Below are positions 63,601 through 64,000 of a stretch of 64,000 bases of DNA, one piece after another. The translations under genes and the position numbers were made by a program. Location of the stretch: contig NC_089314.1 in assembly GCF_036669915.1 (NCBI RefSeq), forward strand, positions 23,328,930 through 23,392,929, written 5' to 3'. The notes beneath the pieces are model-generated. The model had not been told where the DNA came from, made no database searches, and saw nothing but the letters and a program-made list of their open reading frames with translations. Numbering within the stretch: position 1 is the stretch's first letter; every line of letters starts with the position of its first letter. The DNA is from Pocillopora verrucosa. Its lineage: Eukaryota; Cnidaria; Anthozoa; Scleractinia; Pocilloporidae.

Positions 63601-63733
63601 CTATCAGGGGTTTGACTCAAGGCAGAGGATACAACACTGCTGATCATGTCCTGGCCTGTTTTGGTGGAGCAGGAGGTCAACATGCATGCTCTATAGCTCA
63701 GTCATTGGGGATGTCAACAGTCTTCATTCATCG
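57602..63733 (+). CDS. OPLAH: 5-oxoprolinase (ATP-hydrolysing), N-terminal 15 exons; gene runs off the window
   Basis: Coding exons in phase: 57602-57763, 58154-58345, 58940-59071, 59409-59459, 59848-59903, 60442-60557, 60761-60840, 60972-61021, 61331-61376, 61573-61639, 61839-61927, 62508-62625, 62800-62854, 63264-63351, 63492-63733. They give about 514 of an expected 1280-1290 residues. [15 protein letters not shown] (residues 8-22) is the hydantoinase A N-terminal nucleotide-binding motif; [44 protein letters not shown] and [10 protein letters not shown] follow as in animal OPLAH. The enzyme opens 5-oxoproline to glutamate with ATP hydrolysis in the cytosolic gamma-glutamyl cycle that recycles glutathione. 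The last exon ends in phase 2, so more exons follow beyond 64000. The HydB-like half is not in the window. Intron 11 carries an inverted SINE pair. Confidence 0.94.
59549..59565. repeat. G-run in OPLAH intron 4
   Basis: An uninterrupted run of about 16 G; a short GA repeat (GAGAGAGAGAGAGA) is at 59227-59242. Confidence 0.7.
61055..61225. mobile_element. MITE, subfamily 3, in OPLAH intron 8
   Basis: About 170 bp, CCTTTGACCCCTAAGAGTAA to GTATAGGGTTGAT, with the CTCCTTACAATATTG core of the copies at 55483 and 31607. The ends have drifted. Confidence 0.65.
62005..62205 (-). repeat. tRNA-derived SINE, left member of inverted pair (OPLAH intron 11)
   Basis: Minus-strand box A TTAGCTCAGTTGGTAGAGCG and box B GGTTCAAATCCCG, then AGGCCTGAAATTTTTTTCAG hairpin and a CACTACTGCCTAAGTAGTG tail. 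Related to the copy at 25037. Confidence 0.8.
62242..62390 (+). repeat. tRNA-derived SINE, right member of inverted pair (OPLAH intron 11)
   Basis: Starts inside box A (CAGTTGGTAGAGCGCTGCAC), has box B GGTTCAAATCC and the same hairpin and tail. It is almost a perfect reverse complement of 62005-62150, about 90 bp away. The 30-bp word GTTAAGAATATATGAAAGTC plus TATATTTGA stands before each member (61962 and 62211). Confidence 0.8.
63040..63250. mobile_element. MITE with TTAAC ends, subfamily 2, in OPLAH intron 13
   Basis: About 211 bp, TTAACTCTTTAACTCCTAGA to GGGAGTTAAAGGTTAA. Core GTGATTGGCATGTAACTTCT shared with 30408. Confidence 0.7.
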
Positions 63734-64000
63734 GTGATTTAAAAAAATTGATTTAAAAAATTAGTGCTAGAAAGAATTAACACATGAATGTTAGTTTTAT
63801 GTGTTTATGGGCAAGGCATAGTTCATAGTCTTAGAAATAAAATTTAAATTTGCATTGGCAGATTAGCAGGCAAAAACCTAAAATTACTAATAATTATATA
63901 ATAATATTCAAGGTTTCAAGCAAGAGACTTTCCCAAACTGATGTTGCTACAAGTTATGACATATCTTCTGACTAAGTGCAGACTGAGAATGAATTAATGT
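63734..64000. other. Start of the next OPLAH intron
   Basis: Begins with the donor GTGATT after CG of the last visible codon. AT-rich, with no further exon in the last 267 bp. Confidence 0.7.

Overview
This is a piece of animal nuclear genome, almost certainly from an anthozoan cnidarian and probably a stony coral. Genes have many short exons with GT-AG introns, the DNA is AT-rich, introns carry MITEs and tRNA-derived SINEs, and the first 6 kb holds short-chain collagen C4-like genes of a kind common in corals. No operons, CRISPR arrays or bacterial genes are seen. Gene models were built by hand: each splice junction was chosen so that donor/acceptor dinucleotides and reading phase agree, and family identity comes from recognised protein motifs. 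No database search was run.

Layout. 1-6.3 kb: two convergent paralogues of a transmembrane collagen with a C4-like C-terminal domain. The left one is cut by the window edge. The right one carries a TGA nonsense codon and an apparent 5' frameshift. A decayed third copy of the transmembrane exon lies between them. 6.8-8.2 kb: a degenerate DNA-transposon-like element. 8.5-12.2 kb (+): SS18, a BAF/SWI-SNF subunit. 14.9-19.3 kb (-): LSM14, a P-body mRNP protein. 19.6-37.4 kb (+): INTS8, an Integrator subunit with 31 coding exons; it shares a 256-bp head-to-head promoter with LSM14. 39.5-42.2 kb (-) and 44.4-46.8 kb (-): tandem SNX20/SNX21-like sorting nexins with the same three-exon structure. 49.6-50.5 kb (+): TP53INP1/2-like autophagy/transcription factor. 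53.5-56.8 kb (-): BtpA-family TIM-barrel protein. 57.6 kb to the window end (+): 5-oxoprolinase (OPLAH), first 15 coding exons only.

The conserved genes do unrelated housekeeping jobs: chromatin, mRNA storage, snRNA 3'-end processing, endosome sorting, autophagy and glutathione salvage. They look like an ordinary gene-dense metazoan block. The unusual content is in the collagen cluster, in a 1.38-kb mobile element with an 8-bp target duplication and arrays of a palindromic decamer inside INTS8, in a duplicated OPLAH exon placed upstream of OPLAH itself, in a long inverted repeat next to the second SNX gene, and in several inverted SINE/MITE structures within introns.
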